Shown here in pieces: positions 47,901-57,944 of a stretch of 64,000 nt of DNA. Within the stretch, counting starts at the first letter, position 1; every line of letters starts with the position of its first letter. This stretch comes from Symbiodinium natans (taxonomy: Eukaryota > Sar > Dinophyceae > Suessiales > Symbiodiniaceae). The translations under genes were made by a program, and so were the position numbers. The notes beneath the pieces were generated by a model that worked only from the letters and a program-made list of their open reading frames with translations, had not been told where the DNA came from and ran no database searches. The stretch spans positions 66,057-130,056 of the forward strand of contig CAJNDS010000479.1 in assembly GCA_905221605.1 (NCBI GenBank), given 5' to 3'.

Positions 47901-50900
47901 GTCCTCCTCCTAGGAAGAGGCCCCCAGATTTTTCCCAGAGGCCAAGCGCGTCTTCCAGTGGGCCACCAGTGAGCAAACAACTCCCAGTGGTTCCTCAGCT
48001 CAAACCTCCCCCAACGAGACTCGCACCTCCCAATATCCCTAAGCAAGCGCCACCAGTGAAGCAGACATCAGATGTTCAACGTGGACCGGCTGCTCATCAT
48101 GCAAGGGAAGCGAAGGAGGACAGTGTGGAATTCGGTAGGGTTCTGGTGGATTCTGGAGCCAATGAAATTATCAGACCTTTCCAGAATAACATCTGCAGAA
48201 AAAAGTCCATTCCGATGAGCGTGGTATTGGCTTCAGGCGAGACTGTTAATGGTTTCCGGACCAAGGATGGCGAAGTGGTACTGAATGCGTCGGGTAGTGA
48301 GTGGATTCTGGGGGTCGTGAGGATCGTAGAGATTGGAGGTAAATTTTCATGGTCCAGTCAAGAAGCCGTGATGGAGTGCCCGTACATGGGGCAAACGCAG
48401 AAGGTACGATGCTCTGTGCTGAATGGACTCCCGTATCTTGGTTGGTCTCAGTTCTCTCAGATCCGGAAGGTTCTGTCGAAACACTGGCAGGACAATGGCT
48501 TCAGGATGAAGGCAGCGGCGGTTGCAGCAAGTGAGCGAGAGAACCTGCACATCAAGCTGGAGGACCTGGTAGAGTGGACGAGTCTGGAAGCTGAAGCCCA
48601 TGAGGTACGTTGTGAGGAGAAGGGCTATGAAAGCCTTCTTCTCAAGGACAAGCTCACGAGGGAAGATATTCAGCAGGCGTTTGATTTGGCGGCCTTGACT
48701 TCTACGAGGACTTCTACGAGGACTCAGCGAGCCAAGGTAATGTGTGATGGGACTGAGGGATCCAAGGTGAGAGCTTGGATCTTTGGAGGCTATGCTCACG
48801 GAGGGATGAGTGGTGTCACGAAGGTCACAAAGCAACACCCTACACTTGCAAAATTGTTGGCAAGGTACTTCAGACAGGAAATGCCCGATGCTAAATTTGG
48901 ATCTATCGCCGTGTTGGATTCGGTGGCGTTGGAGCCGCATCGAGACAACAACTCCAAGGACTACCTGACGTACATCACCACTTTCACGGACTATGATGGG
49001 GGTGAGTTGTGGGTCCAGGATGAGTCGGGAGAGGACTTCCGCTTGATCAAGTCGGATGAAGATCCTGTGCGTGGGACGAAGGTATCAATCAAGGAGGGGG
49101 TGTACGCTTTTGATGGACGGCGCTGGCATGGAACGGAACCCTTCGATGGCCGACGGCTGGTAGCAGCAGCATACACTCCGAGAAATTATAAATGCTGGAC
49201 CGAGGAGTTGAGGATGGAACTGTCAGAGCTTGGATTCCCAATCGCTGAGACTGGTGACCCCGAACGGTCCCAGACGCTGGAGGGTAAGAGCTTAGTCGCG
49301 GTTGCATCTAAGACTCTTGCTCAGGAGGACGTGAGCCGGAAGATGATAGCAGCGTTCCAAGCTACAGCAGTCCCATTTGGGGAGTGCTTACTGGATTCGA
49401 AGGGCTGGAACACGCTGGAGGAGCGCCGAGCACTGCACACACACAGCTTCCAGAGCCCCACCACAGCATGCAATCAAGGCCCCGTCCTCACAGGGTCAAA
49501 TCTCACACACATCAGCTCCGCAGCAGAAGTGATTGATGTTGATGATGATGGTGATGTTGAGGGTCTGGGGGAGTCAGAGGCCGTAGATAAGTCTCACTCC
49601 GAGATACTTGAGCCATGGGATTTGGAGAAGTATACGCCTGCCACAGTGGAAGATGCTGCCTTGTGTGATTTGTGGAAGCATTGTCGTGAGGGCTTGTATT
49701 GTAAGACCGATGAGGCATGTTTGAGAGGTCGTGGACATCGCAGGCCACACCGAAAGATAGCCGCTCAGGACATCCAAGATGGCGTAATATCTCTTGATCT
49801 GTCGGGTCCGCATCGGAAGTCGTATGCTGGAAACAAGTATGCTGTTGTGGCGTGTGTACACTTGAAAGCTTCGCAGAATTTGTCTTTTGTCCGACCTGTG
49901 CCGAATAAGGAGGCGAAAACGGTAGCGGATGCTGTGCGGGATATCTTGTACCAGTTGTTGTCTATGACTGGAGGTGAACAAGTGACGTTTCGCATACATT
50001 CGGATCAGGGCAAAGAGTTCGTGGCCAAGTTGACGCAGGACGCTTTGAAGCCTTTCAACCACTTCAGGACTTTTGCTGTGCCGTACTCACATGCCAGCAA
50101 TGGTAGGGTGGAGGCTACAATTGACGCTCTCAAGAGTTCTACAGCGACGTTTCTGCTTGGGGGTGGTTTGGATGTACAGTTTTGGGATATGGTCATGGTG
50201 CATAGTGCAAAACTTCAACGGATGCGTGCTTTGAACATCCCAATTCCAAAGGATCTTCCTGTGCCTGGAGATTATGTTTTGTGCAGATTGCCGGCAGATC
50301 TACTTCCAGATCTAACTGACAGGACAGAACGCGGAATCTTCATGGGCCTCACTGAACATACCGCAAATGGTTCAAAGGTGCTAGTGGAAAGAGGTGGACG
50401 CTTGGTGATAAGGGAGGTAAGGCTACCTATCTTGCTGAATCGTGTGAGTGAAAGATGGAGAGTGGCCACACATCCGCGCTCAGAGGAGTCGATATGGGTC
50501 TCTACACGGGGCAAAGTTGCGTGGGATGCGCCACCTGCCTCTGAAGTGTTGACGCTTGAGGAACGCCGGGGAGTAGACGTGAGAGACCCGGAGAGTATTC
50601 CTGAAAGACTTGCGGAGCTGCTGGACAAGAAGAGGGATGCTGAAAGCGTGCGGGAGATTTTCAACCTTTTTTCGCATGGGGTTTTGCACAAAGGACCGGA
50701 CGCGGCCGTTGCTAGTATGGTGAACAATCCAACAGCAGATGAACATCCTGAGAAGCATGTTGCGGTTGAAGATCTGCAAGCTGATGCCCCAGACTACCCA
50801 ACTTCGTCAAAGAAGAACAGATACACCGTGATGTCGTATGGTGAGGAACAGTTGGCCAATCGAGTGGAACAAGAGCTGATTGAGGCTAGCATAGCACCAG

Positions 50901-52630
50901 CGCAAGCTGAGGTTGTAGGTCTTGAGGGCTTCTATGGGGAAAAGAGAGAGGCGTGGAAAATGTCGCTGGAGAAGGAGTATGCCAAGATGGATGGAGTTCT
51001 AGAAGAGGCTCTACCTGAAGAGCTGAGGTCCAAGTTGGGGCTGCCTCCGGATGCGCCATTGCCAAAGCCTATACCCAGCAAAGTCGTGTGTACCCTGAAG
51101 CCTAACATCGACGGTTCCTCGGAGAAGCTTGAAAAAAGTCGCTTGTGCGCCTGCGGAAACTTTGAGCAAGGAGTGGACGATAATGGGGAACCCTGGAGTT
51201 CATCTAATATTCCACCAGAAATCGTGAGATGTTTTACTTCTCTGGCAGCGAGCAATGTCACGTGGACACTTGGCAGTCTGGATGTTGAGGCGGCATTTCT
51301 TAACGCGGAAATCACATCAGGAGACCCGGTTATTATCATGCCCCCGAAAGTCATGAAAGACTTGGGTATGGTGCGCCCTCGAACCTTGTGGATTGCCAGA
51401 AGATTGATCTACGGCCTTCGCCGAGGACCGACAGAATGGGAGCGCGAAAGAGACCATAAGGTTGATCATGCAAAGCTGGAGGCCCAGGATGGTGATCGTC
51501 ATGGCGCTCTACACTTGAAGCCGTTAAGCTTGGCTGCCGGACTATGGAAGGTGACCAACTCTAAGGGAGAAACGCTGGGAGCCTTTTGTTGCTATGTTGA
51601 CGACGGCTTGGTGGTTGGGGATGCGGAAATCATCAGACGGGTGATGGCTTTTGTGAAGAGTCTATGGGCAGTAAAGGGGCAAGGAGTCTTGAACAAGGAG
51701 GGCGCTGGGGTCGAGCAGGGCATCCAAGTTGATGAAGACATGGTGCTACTGCCAAAGACTGAGTTGCGATTCTTGGGGGTAGAAATTGAGGTGGATGGAG
51801 CCAATCTAGCGTTGCATCAGCACAAGTATATGGCATGTGAGTTGCGAAAGCGCGGATGGTTGGACCTCAAAGGCAGTGACTGCCTACCTACGCCTAAGGA
51901 GGGCTTACTGGCTCCTCCACTCAGAGACGAGACGTTTGAGCAAACCAAACTTCGCGCTCAGAAGGAGGTGGGGACGCTCATGTGGATAAGTTTGCGCAGC
52001 AGACCTGATGTGGCGGCTTGCCTTGGGATAGCGGCTACCTTGGTGGCTACACATCCTGAGGAGAGTGTGAGGTTGACGCGTGGAATTTGGCGCTTTCTAA
52101 GGGCAACTTGGGATGTTCGCTTGATGTTTCGTGCAAAACATGAAGAGACCCCGTCGCAGGTTGTGAGGATGACTGCTGATGCGAGTTTCGCACCAGGCGG
52201 AGCACGCAGCAGGACCGGTTATGCAATTTTTATGGGAGACCATTTGATTAGCTGGCGCTCGCAAAGGCAAGCGCTTGTTGCTTGGTCAGCGACGGAAGCA
52301 GAGCTGGAAGCGACCGCCACAGTTGTTCAAGATGGAGCCAAATTCCAGGAGACTCTTTCAGAACTAGTGGGTCACAAGTTGGAGCTTTTGTTGCAGAACG
52401 ATAACTCTGGAGGGCTAACCTTGTTGACGCGGCAAAGGTTTTTTACACAAGACATGCGTACAAGGCACTTCGCGGTGAGGTGTGCATATGTCAGGGACCA
52501 GATAGCCGTGCTCAACATCGTATTGGAGCATAAGGGCACGGATACTCTTGAAGCGGATGCTCTCACGAAGGTGTTGTCCAAGGAGAAGTTGCGACAAGGC
52601 AGGCTTGGACTGCGACTCTTGAAGAAGTGA
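44792..52630 (+). CDS. Gag-Pol polyprotein of Copia-type element 3 with embedded 2OG-Fe(II) oxygenase-like domain (2612 aa)
   Basis: The first ATG (44792) lies inside the 5' LTR; upstream in frame are only non-ATG codons. Numbering is from this ATG. A Gln tract, a long coiled-coil region and a capsid-like region precede a CCCH zinc finger (C-x8-C-x5-C-x3-H, about 689-708) instead of a CCHC knuckle, followed by Lys/Ala/Pro-rich linkers. Protease has DSGA at about 1120. An extra domain spans about 1340-1470, with H1383-x-D1385 (EPHRDNN), GGELWV, H1446 (RRWHGTEPF) and R1454/1455, the iron and 2-oxoglutarate ligands of the Fe(II) oxygenase fold. Integrase has D1669, D1738 and E1774 (D-x35-E). RT has YVDD at 2268-2271. 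RNase H has D2463, E2502, D2537 and the ADALTK end. Retrotransposon functions are secure; the oxygenase call rests on motif and spacing. Confidence 0.95.
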   Translation: MMASSNYDSLDDVPFSIRQQLASPTPSHFSNVSDSGHNLSQVMSPTGAYPQTHITSSAQQQQQQQHADAEAPAILFRSMAQLRIPSEILHSLQHLANVNLGGLQDLDTLRQGMGMLAQELNVRTESLSKAVTAVADLSSMVRDGAMVLEGQVKDASDERQCLVAQMNRVWKNQEDFSARLLALEGAASRLEESSMQQQAALQELDLKLGGLNLAFDQAREAVQQLQDEDPASLESAVGTMRSQTALLSTTMTRLEALSHDVELANRRVAQQEAASKKDLEQLASVTDATVKLEARCEQIERALEERGQLMAPVPERTVRFQQTSKPPEVAKPTTSWQPLPGTEGTQVQRFEMSPESLQQPAIDEWYTAEEEGEGPASWDFSSKPPGLFQPQSLPPSLPEVARRIGSGHAFEKVPAGQWKMLKDCPVLKLNSDEPWERGLVLRQWENETGAIAAVVASSFGAFFRRRMKEALDRYQQRQSSGVEEDVPSIPPEEREYETRLGVMLIKVLPASIRQPVMERTTSLEEPLSTLLLLESVIERFSPGGTSEMTSLLQYQRCLPTANSYKELLEILRKFDLARTRTTYLQLPGLPAHEVIKSLDGLTRTLERKNPALAMRLNLIRMTPEVMVPSETGVQRMLTTLVQEGRRLQAEDEISKSKSNQVYIEDSQASQAAGRHAGKGKGRSPKDTLCKFHMMERGCVKGEACEYSHAAPKAAKGKGKGDGKSKTDQSRQTPKPKPKAEAKAEAKAAADTSAQSTATNPPKPKPKAKAKAEAKAAAARPLVGAGARASAVRSCAMAARESFEDEGSEADRSEVLSYITDQSIALTSDETFSARSRSEQGTEDENESDVHPLAGVDQEGRGNITPVRHPLWYLVMSPEEFLQWQHNSSWICTRACDQFRRVNSPTAIAIGIWFTLGWEGYPEAISDVEVGEEQIILQARRVLVMHEDGVARQGYVVWVMDTDSGQEQFLALSEWETAPVVRPWNAPYPAESRPELVPELSKAAPPKKSPTTSPPPSLGPSTVAQPKQASGGDESSYRPPPRKRPPDFSQRPSASSSGPPVSKQLPVVPQLKPPPTRLAPPNIPKQAPPVKQTSDVQRGPAAHHAREAKEDSVEFGRVLVDSGANEIIRPFQNNICRKKSIPMSVVLASGETVNGFRTKDGEVVLNASGSEWILGVVRIVEIGGKFSWSSQEAVMECPYMGQTQKVRCSVLNGLPYLGWSQFSQIRKVLSKHWQDNGFRMKAAAVAASERENLHIKLEDLVEWTSLEAEAHEVRCEEKGYESLLLKDKLTREDIQQAFDLAALTSTRTSTRTQRAKVMCDGTEGSKVRAWIFGGYAHGGMSGVTKVTKQHPTLAKLLARYFRQEMPDAKFGSIAVLDSVALEPHRDNNSKDYLTYITTFTDYDGGELWVQDESGEDFRLIKSDEDPVRGTKVSIKEGVYAFDGRRWHGTEPFDGRRLVAAAYTPRNYKCWTEELRMELSELGFPIAETGDPERSQTLEGKSLVAVASKTLAQEDVSRKMIAAFQATAVPFGECLLDSKGWNTLEERRALHTHSFQSPTTACNQGPVLTGSNLTHISSAAEVIDVDDDGDVEGLGESEAVDKSHSEILEPWDLEKYTPATVEDAALCDLWKHCREGLYCKTDEACLRGRGHRRPHRKIAAQDIQDGVISLDLSGPHRKSYAGNKYAVVACVHLKASQNLSFVRPVPNKEAKTVADAVRDILYQLLSMTGGEQVTFRIHSDQGKEFVAKLTQDALKPFNHFRTFAVPYSHASNGRVEATIDALKSSTATFLLGGGLDVQFWDMVMVHSAKLQRMRALNIPIPKDLPVPGDYVLCRLPADLLPDLTDRTERGIFMGLTEHTANGSKVLVERGGRLVIREVRLPILLNRVSERWRVATHPRSEESIWVSTRGKVAWDAPPASEVLTLEERRGVDVRDPESIPERLAELLDKKRDAESVREIFNLFSHGVLHKGPDAAVASMVNNPTADEHPEKHVAVEDLQADAPDYPTSSKKNRYTVMSYGEEQLANRVEQELIEASIAPAQAEVVGLEGFYGEKREAWKMSLEKEYAKMDGVLEEALPEELRSKLGLPPDAPLPKPIPSKVVCTLKPNIDGSSEKLEKSRLCACGNFEQGVDDNGEPWSSSNIPPEIVRCFTSLAASNVTWTLGSLDVEAAFLNAEITSGDPVIIMPPKVMKDLGMVRPRTLWIARRLIYGLRRGPTEWERERDHKVDHAKLEAQDGDRHGALHLKPLSLAAGLWKVTNSKGETLGAFCCYVDDGLVVGDAEIIRRVMAFVKSLWAVKGQGVLNKEGAGVEQGIQVDEDMVLLPKTELRFLGVEIEVDGANLALHQHKYMACELRKRGWLDLKGSDCLPTPKEGLLAPPLRDETFEQTKLRAQKEVGTLMWISLRSRPDVAACLGIAATLVATHPEESVRLTRGIWRFLRATWDVRLMFRAKHEETPSQVVRMTADASFAPGGARSRTGYAIFMGDHLISWRSQRQALVAWSATEAELEATATVVQDGAKFQETLSELVGHKLELLLQNDNSGGLTLLTRQRFFTQDMRTRHFAVRCAYVRDQIAVLNIVLEHKGTDTLEADALTKVLSKEKLRQGRLGLRLLKK
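44914..44934 (+). other. Primer-binding site complementary to a tRNA-Met anticodon arm
   Basis: The bases directly after the LTR read GGTTATGAGCCCAACGGGC. The complement contains the 7-nt loop CUCAUAA with anticodon CAU and a UUGGG stem strand, i.e. the anticodon arm and not the acceptor end of a Met tRNA. Drosophila copia is primed in this way by a cleaved initiator-Met tRNA half. The site is also translated as part of the ORF. Confidence 0.65.
48794..49195 (+). other. 2OG-Fe(II) oxygenase-like domain within the Copia polyprotein
   Basis: The domain lies between protease and integrase. HxD, a central GGELWV strand, a distal H about 61 residues after the D, and an R eight to nine residues after that H are spaced as in double-stranded beta-helix dioxygenases such as prolyl-4-hydroxylase or AlkB-type proteins. 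All expected ligand residues are present, so it could be active. The subfamily and substrate cannot be told by eye. Confidence 0.7.
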
Positions 52631-52913
52631 CTGTAGCCGAGACACGCATGCACTACGTACCAACCAAAGGTGACAAGTACGAGATCTTTCAAGAAGTGTA
52701 GTACTTGTCTGAATTCGATATCCCTTGCTTTTGAGAGTTTTGTGAAGGTGACCAATCAGTAGAGGTAGCCATGTTTCTCAGGTAGGGGTGCTGTTGACTC
52801 GCGTGTGGACCGTCCACTGACCAGTACTACGCGAGAGTAGATGTGTTATGCTGCTTTTGATGCCCGAAGGTATGTGCTAGATCTTTGTTGCACAATGCTC
52901 CAGCAAGGAGGAG
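52631..52913 (+). other. 3' untranslated region and polypurine tract of element 3
   Basis: No ORF of note. It ends GCAAGGAGGAG (52903-52913) just before the 3' LTR, a normal plus-strand primer tract. Confidence 0.75.
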
Positions 52914-53349
52914 TGTTAGTGGGCATGCAGCAAGGGTGCACTTATCAAGAAGTGTACCAAGTTTTGAGCGTATCCTGTGCAAGGATGACACGCTTGCAGG
53001 ATCATTCGCACTATCCGGACGATATCTGGCTCAAGAATGAGCACGCGCAAATCGAGAAGTGCCTCTTGGGTGGGGTGGGATATTCAGGGTGTTTTCGGGG
53101 GTTGGACCCCGGGGATAGCCTGGTACCCTAGTCCTGTCCTTGACCTCCCCTCCCTGTAGTCCTGAACCCAGGTTGCTTGGGGGGAGTTCTTTTGACTTTT
53201 GAGTTCCGGGTCGGAGATGTCTTGTTGATGATGGCTTCCTCGAATTATGATTCTCTCGATGATGTCCCCTTTAGCATTCGCCAGCAGTTAGCATCACCTA
53301 CACCATCACACTTCAGCAATGTCTCTGATTCGGGCCATAACCTTTCACA
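52914..53349 (+). repeat. 3' LTR of element 3
   Basis: Matches the 5' LTR at all but one position as read. The open frame that starts in the LTR here runs on into array spacer sequence to 53563, an accidental chimera. Confidence 0.96.
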
Positions 53350-53579
53350 CTTGGCAACTAATTTACCTGCCTTTCAGAACAGATTCCAGATTTTACCAGT
53401 TCAAAAAACGTGGAAAAAAATTCAAAAACAGCTTCTAACACGAAAAACATTTCTTACTCCAGTGTCGCACTTGCTTCGCTCGCCAGCTGGATTGCCAGGG
53501 ATGTCGATGGGTTTTCAAGATAGTGCACACAGTCTCTTTGCATCAAGCTTGCAGGCAGTCTGACTGCCTCATACAGAGC

Positions 53580-53765
53580 ATACCTTCTCGGCCTTTTGGC
53601 TATGATCAAGTGTAGTATCTGTTCTTATCAGTGTGACAACTGATATGTCTCCAACTGGAGACTTGCTTGTCACATCAATTTTTGCTGGGGAAGTGTCTTC
53701 ATGAGCTCGCTCAGAAGCCTTCACGTGTTGCGCTGGCATGGCACCAAGCCAGTGGCAGCACACCC
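53580..53765 (+). ncRNA. U2 snRNA (unit 3)
   Basis: Reads identical to unit 1. It lies only about 230 bp downstream of the inserted element, whose LTR points towards it. Confidence 0.97.
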
Positions 53766-54034
53766 TACTGGGGTAACTATGCATGTTCAGAGTCTGACTC
53801 ATCTGCTGCCTGAACTTGAAGATTTCCACCTAGCAAAATGCTAAACTGCACCGAGTGTTACTTTCACAGCTATGCCAGCAGCTATGCTCTGTTACTTCAC
53901 AGCTATGCTCTGGAAACAGGGTTTTGGGATGCATCATGGTCGCGGTCAGCCCAGCTGAAACGTGACCTGTGTCACAAAGACCGATGTGGGTTTTGTGACA
54001 CACAGTCACACACTGACATTGAGCACTTTCTGTT

Positions 54035-54171
54035 GGGCCGAAGCCCACATAAAAATTGCAAGAATGACCTTGACGATCAAACTTGACGGGAATTGGAGTA
54101 GTTTTCAACTAGCAAACAGCGCACCTCCGCTAAGCGTCACTGATAGCGCTATTGCCCCTTCCGCAAGGATA
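54035..54171 (-). ncRNA. U4 snRNA (unit 3)
   Basis: Reads identical to the unit 1 copy. Confidence 0.94.
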
Positions 54172-54766
54172 CTTAAGATCAGAACCTCGTATGTGTTGCT
54201 CGACATCCAAAACTAACCATTGTAGCAAAATGTTTGGAGCAGGACAAAAAAGCGAGAATGCAGGACGGATGAAGCCAAAGCTTCTTGCAAAGCTCCGTTG
54301 CCTCGGCAAAACCATCCTCAGCCAGGAAGAAGTTGCTGGTCCTGACAGCAGTGGTTTTCAATTCTTTCGCTGGGATTCTATCATCCTGTCACCTCTGGAG
54401 CTTGGGTGGAGGAGGGCAACTACTGTCTCCAAGTCCTGCCCTTCATGTGGAGAGCTCACCTCCCTTTAGCTTGCAGACTGCAAGGTTGGCATAGAGTAGT
54501 CTGTGCCAACCTGGCAGGCAAAGATTGAGGGAAGGCTCAGGCTGGCAACAGAGCAGGCAAAACTCAACACTGCAAGCAGATGGGAGAGAGTGAGCTTGAA
54601 TGGATGGCAGTGACCTCTGGTGGCATGAATGTGCACCACTCCACTCTTTTTTGTCCCCTGCAAGAAACCCTACTCGGCTGGTGTTGCCTCCTCTAGCAAG
54701 ACAAACTTCATGCACACGTGTCATTGCGATTGTCTTCTTCTGCATCAGATGGTTTCAAAGCTAGCC

Positions 54767-54875
54767 ATCACAGCGTTCACTTCATAGCGCACCAATCTTT
54801 CGCCTTTTACTAAAGGTTGCCGTGAATGGGACGCATCAATGTGACTCACACAATTTTTGCGGAGCTTCGTGCTCC
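54767..54875 (+). ncRNA. U5 snRNA (unit 3)
   Basis: Reads identical to the unit 1 copy. Confidence 0.96.
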
Positions 54876-55140
54876 AACAACAAAAACAACAGCCATCACT
54901 CACTGCCAGGGGCACCACTCTGCCTGCTGTGAGACTGCCAGCCTGCCGGCTCATGGCAGATGGGTTTAGACTTGCCAAGTTCTTGACAGAGGTAAGCGAG
55001 AGCACACCCACACAAAGCAGAAGCTTAGAAGCAGTATGAAATTGTGCAGTGAAGACTTGTGAACTGATTCAACATCTGCCAAATTCAGCACGGAGAGGCA
55101 AGAGTGAGCACACCCACATAAAGTTTGACATCAAGCAAAA

Positions 55141-55261
55141 GCTGACAGCACCCTAAGCGCTTCCCAGCCGGTCCCCCAGGCCAGTACTAGGCGGGCTCTC
55201 CACCGCTTAACTTCGGAGGTCAGAAGAGATCCGGTGCATTCGGTGAGATATGGCCGTCAGC
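55141..55261 (-). rRNA. 5S rRNA (unit 3)
   Basis: Reads identical to the unit 1 copy. Confidence 0.97.
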
Positions 55262-55532
55262 GACTCTACAGTCATTAACAGACTTCAAGGTTTTATCGCT
55301 GGACTTCTAAAGTTCTATCCTAACCTTTGAGCCACATGGCCACTGCTGCTTCCGAAAAAAAATAAGCAAATTCTGTACACTCCCAACTCAACATGCGAAG
55401 GCCTGCTTCCCAAATCTACTAACTTTGGTGCAAGCTCGCTAAGCAAAAAAAAACTCAGGAACACGAGCGAGCAGCTTTTGGCCCCCACCAAGTTGAGGAG
55501 CAGCACAGCAGCATCAAATTCCCCTTGCTGTT

Positions 55533-55689
55533 GGCAACAGCTCACAAGCTAGTTGCCTCTCAAGAAATTCTGCTATGGATGACTCCATCGGAGACTCCTA
55601 AGGCGTTACAGGCCTCAGAGTGCAGTGAACTGCTCGACCCTATGAGAGCGAGCTGCTGGATCTCCGCCCAACACTAGCCAGGTAAGTTT
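55533..55689 (-). ncRNA. U1 snRNA (units 3/4 boundary)
   Basis: Reads identical to the copy at 39070-39226. Confidence 0.9.
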
Positions 55690-55823
55690 ACACAGGAGCT
55701 GCTAGTCACTTACCTGCCAATGAACTTTTTTTGAGCATGGGGTACAGCAAGCTAGCTGGGCCTTCGACTGATAGTAGGTTCCTGCTCAAGAAGAGTTCAA
55801 AAATCTAATCAAGAGATCTAAAA

Positions 55824-55873
55824 AAAACTTGGTACACTTCTCGATTTGTGCGTGTCATCCTTGCGCAGGGGCC

Positions 55874-55905
<32 letters not shown>

Positions 55906-55932
55906 TCGGATGATCCCCGAAGGGAATCCGAT
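55824..55932 (-). ncRNA. U6 snRNA (unit 4)
   Basis: Reads identical to the unit 1 copy. Confidence 0.97.
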
Positions 55933-56249
55933 TTCGCTCGAAGTTGCCAAATAAGATATCTCCACAACAAACCCGAGAAAAAAACCTTGCAACTGAACCA
56001 GTTGCTGGAGGTGAGTAGCCTTACAGTGTGAGCTCAGGGAGTCAGACAACTCAAGGCCAAAGGTGCAAAGAGTACCTCTTATACACTCTGCATCACCTCA
56101 GGGAGGGAGCAGTTGCTAACACCTCCACCGAAAAAAAAGCCAGCATAGAGGAGCTTGCAATCGGAAGCAAGCTCCAAAAAACAGAAGTGAACCTGCAGCC
56201 GACTGCTGTGGCCGGCAAGAGAGTATTACTAGGTGGTCAGTGCAGAGGC

Positions 56250-56309
56250 ACCGTAGCCATTTTGGCTCAAGGTACAAATCGGGCCCTTGCTGCAAAGCAG
56301 GCCTTTTGT
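56250..56309 (+). ncRNA. Spliced-leader RNA (unit 4)
   Basis: The exact leader, donor and hairpin. Confidence 0.97.
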
Positions 56310-57373
56310 CTTTTCCTTGCGAGAGAAGAGAAGAAGCCTTTTTGGCTTTCTTCTTTGGCTAGCTAAGTTGCTGGAAAATTCTTAAAAGCAAGTTTTTTCT
56401 TTTCATGCACATGGAACCCCACATTTACACTTGGGCAAAACCCAAACCTGGGTTTTTTTTTTGGAACAAATGTTCGAGATTTCAGAACTTTCTCAACATC
56501 ATTGTTCTTATGGTGGTCTTTGGCATCAAAAGTATCCAGACCGGTCTGATCTTTGAGAATGCTGAAAACTCGAAACAGCTTTCTCTCGGAAAGAGGATCT
56601 ATGATCATGCTTATACAACTGATCTCCGAATTAAGTGACACGTTAACAAATAGGATCTTTTGCAGCCAATTTTACTGCCCATTGAAAGAAAGATCTCATT
56701 GTTTCAGGAAATCTCACATTACTAAAACAACTTCATGTACCTGTCTTCGTGTTCACCTTGAATTAAACAACAAGAAAGGATTTTATAAGCAACAAAGCCA
56801 CTCAAAGCTTCACTTATTCGGAAAAGTCACTTCAGTGCCATTGATTTTTGCTCAAAAATTGTCAAAACTTGAAAATTGAACGAATTCTTTCCAGCCAACC
56901 AAACTGTTGCAGGTTTGAAAGATGAAACAGAAAAAAACATTCACTTCCTTGTTGGCAAATTTCAACAATTGCTGAGCATCTGATCTCTAGGAGGTTCTTA
57001 ATTCTTAAGCAAAGTGCAGAGCGGTTCTCCAAATACATGTCCAGCACAGGGAATAATTTTGAAGTCTTCAAATTTGAAACATGAACAAAAAACATGAAAA
57101 ACAAAAATTTTAAAAAATCAACAAGGAAAACAAAAAAGTGAATCTTGGCAACTAATTTACCTGCCTTTCAGAACAGATTCCAGATTTTACCAGTTCAAAA
57201 AACGTGGAAAAAAATTCAAAAACAGCTTCTAACACGAAAAACATTTCTTACTCCAGTGTCGCACTTGCTTCGCTCGCCAGCTGGATTGCCAGGGATGTCG
57301 ATGGGTTTTCAAGATAGTGCACACAGTCTCTTTGCATCAAGCTTGCAGGCAGTCTGACTGCCTCATACAGAGC

Positions 57374-57559
57374 ATACCTTCTCGGCCTTTTGGCTATGAT
57401 CAAGTGTAGTATCTGTTCTTATCAGTGTGACAACTGATATGTCTCCAACTGGAGACTTGCTTGTCACATCAATTTTTGCTGGGGAAGTGTCTTCATGAGC
57501 TCGCTCAGAAGCCTTCACGTGTTGCGCTGGCATGGCACCAAGCCAGTGGCAGCACACCC
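57374..57559 (+). ncRNA. U2 snRNA (unit 4)
   Basis: Reads identical to the unit 1 copy. Confidence 0.97.
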
Positions 57560-57805
57560 TACTGGGGTAACTATGCATGTTCAGAGTCTGACTCATCTGC
57601 TGCCTGAACTTGAAGATTTCCACCTAGCAAAATGCTAAACTGCACCGAGTGTTACTTTCACAGCTCTTCACAGCTATGCTCTGGAAACAGGGTTTTGGGA
57701 TGCATCATGGTCGCGGTCAGCCCAGCTGAAACGTGACCTGTGTCACAAAGACCGATGTGGGTTTTGTGACACACAGTCACACACTGACATTGAGCACTTT
57801 CTGTT

Positions 57806-57944
57806 TGGCCGAAGACCCACATAAAAATTGCAAGAATGACCTTGACGCATCAAACTTGACGGGAATTGGAGTAGTTTTCAACTAGCAAACAGCGCACCTC
57901 CGCTAAGCGTCACTGATAGCGCTATTGCCCCTTCCGCAAGGATA
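57806..57944 (-). ncRNA. U4 snRNA, variant (unit 4)
   Basis: The 5' domain and U6-pairing regions are unchanged. The 3' part differs: the terminal hairpin reads GGGUCUUCGGCCA instead of GGGCUUCGGCCC, and one base is inserted before the Sm region (GACGCATC versus GACGATC on the plus strand). It may be impaired. Confidence 0.85.

Larger units (their letters stand above)
44478..53349 (+). mobile_element. Complete Copia-type LTR retrotransposon with an extra oxygenase-like domain (element 3)
   Basis: The 8872-bp element has 436-bp LTRs (44478-44913, 52914-53349) that differ at one position as read (GGATAACC versus GGATAGCC), TG...CA ends and target duplication CTTGG (44473-44477, 53350-53354). 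A primer site directly follows the 5' LTR and a purine tract GCAAGGAGGAG precedes the 3' LTR. A single ORF spans nearly the whole interior. Its domain order is Gag, protease, extra domain, integrase, RT, RNase H, the Copia order. The near-identical LTRs and intact ORF mean a recent, possibly active element. It sits in the AT-rich spacer between SL RNA and U2. Confidence 0.96.
42913..55583. repeat. Splicing-RNA array, unit 3, interrupted by a Copia element
   Basis: Removing the element and one copy of its target duplication (8877 bp) leaves 3794 bp, the normal unit length. U6 and SL RNA lie left of the insertion; U2, U4, U5 and 5S lie right of it. All remain intact. Confidence 0.95.
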
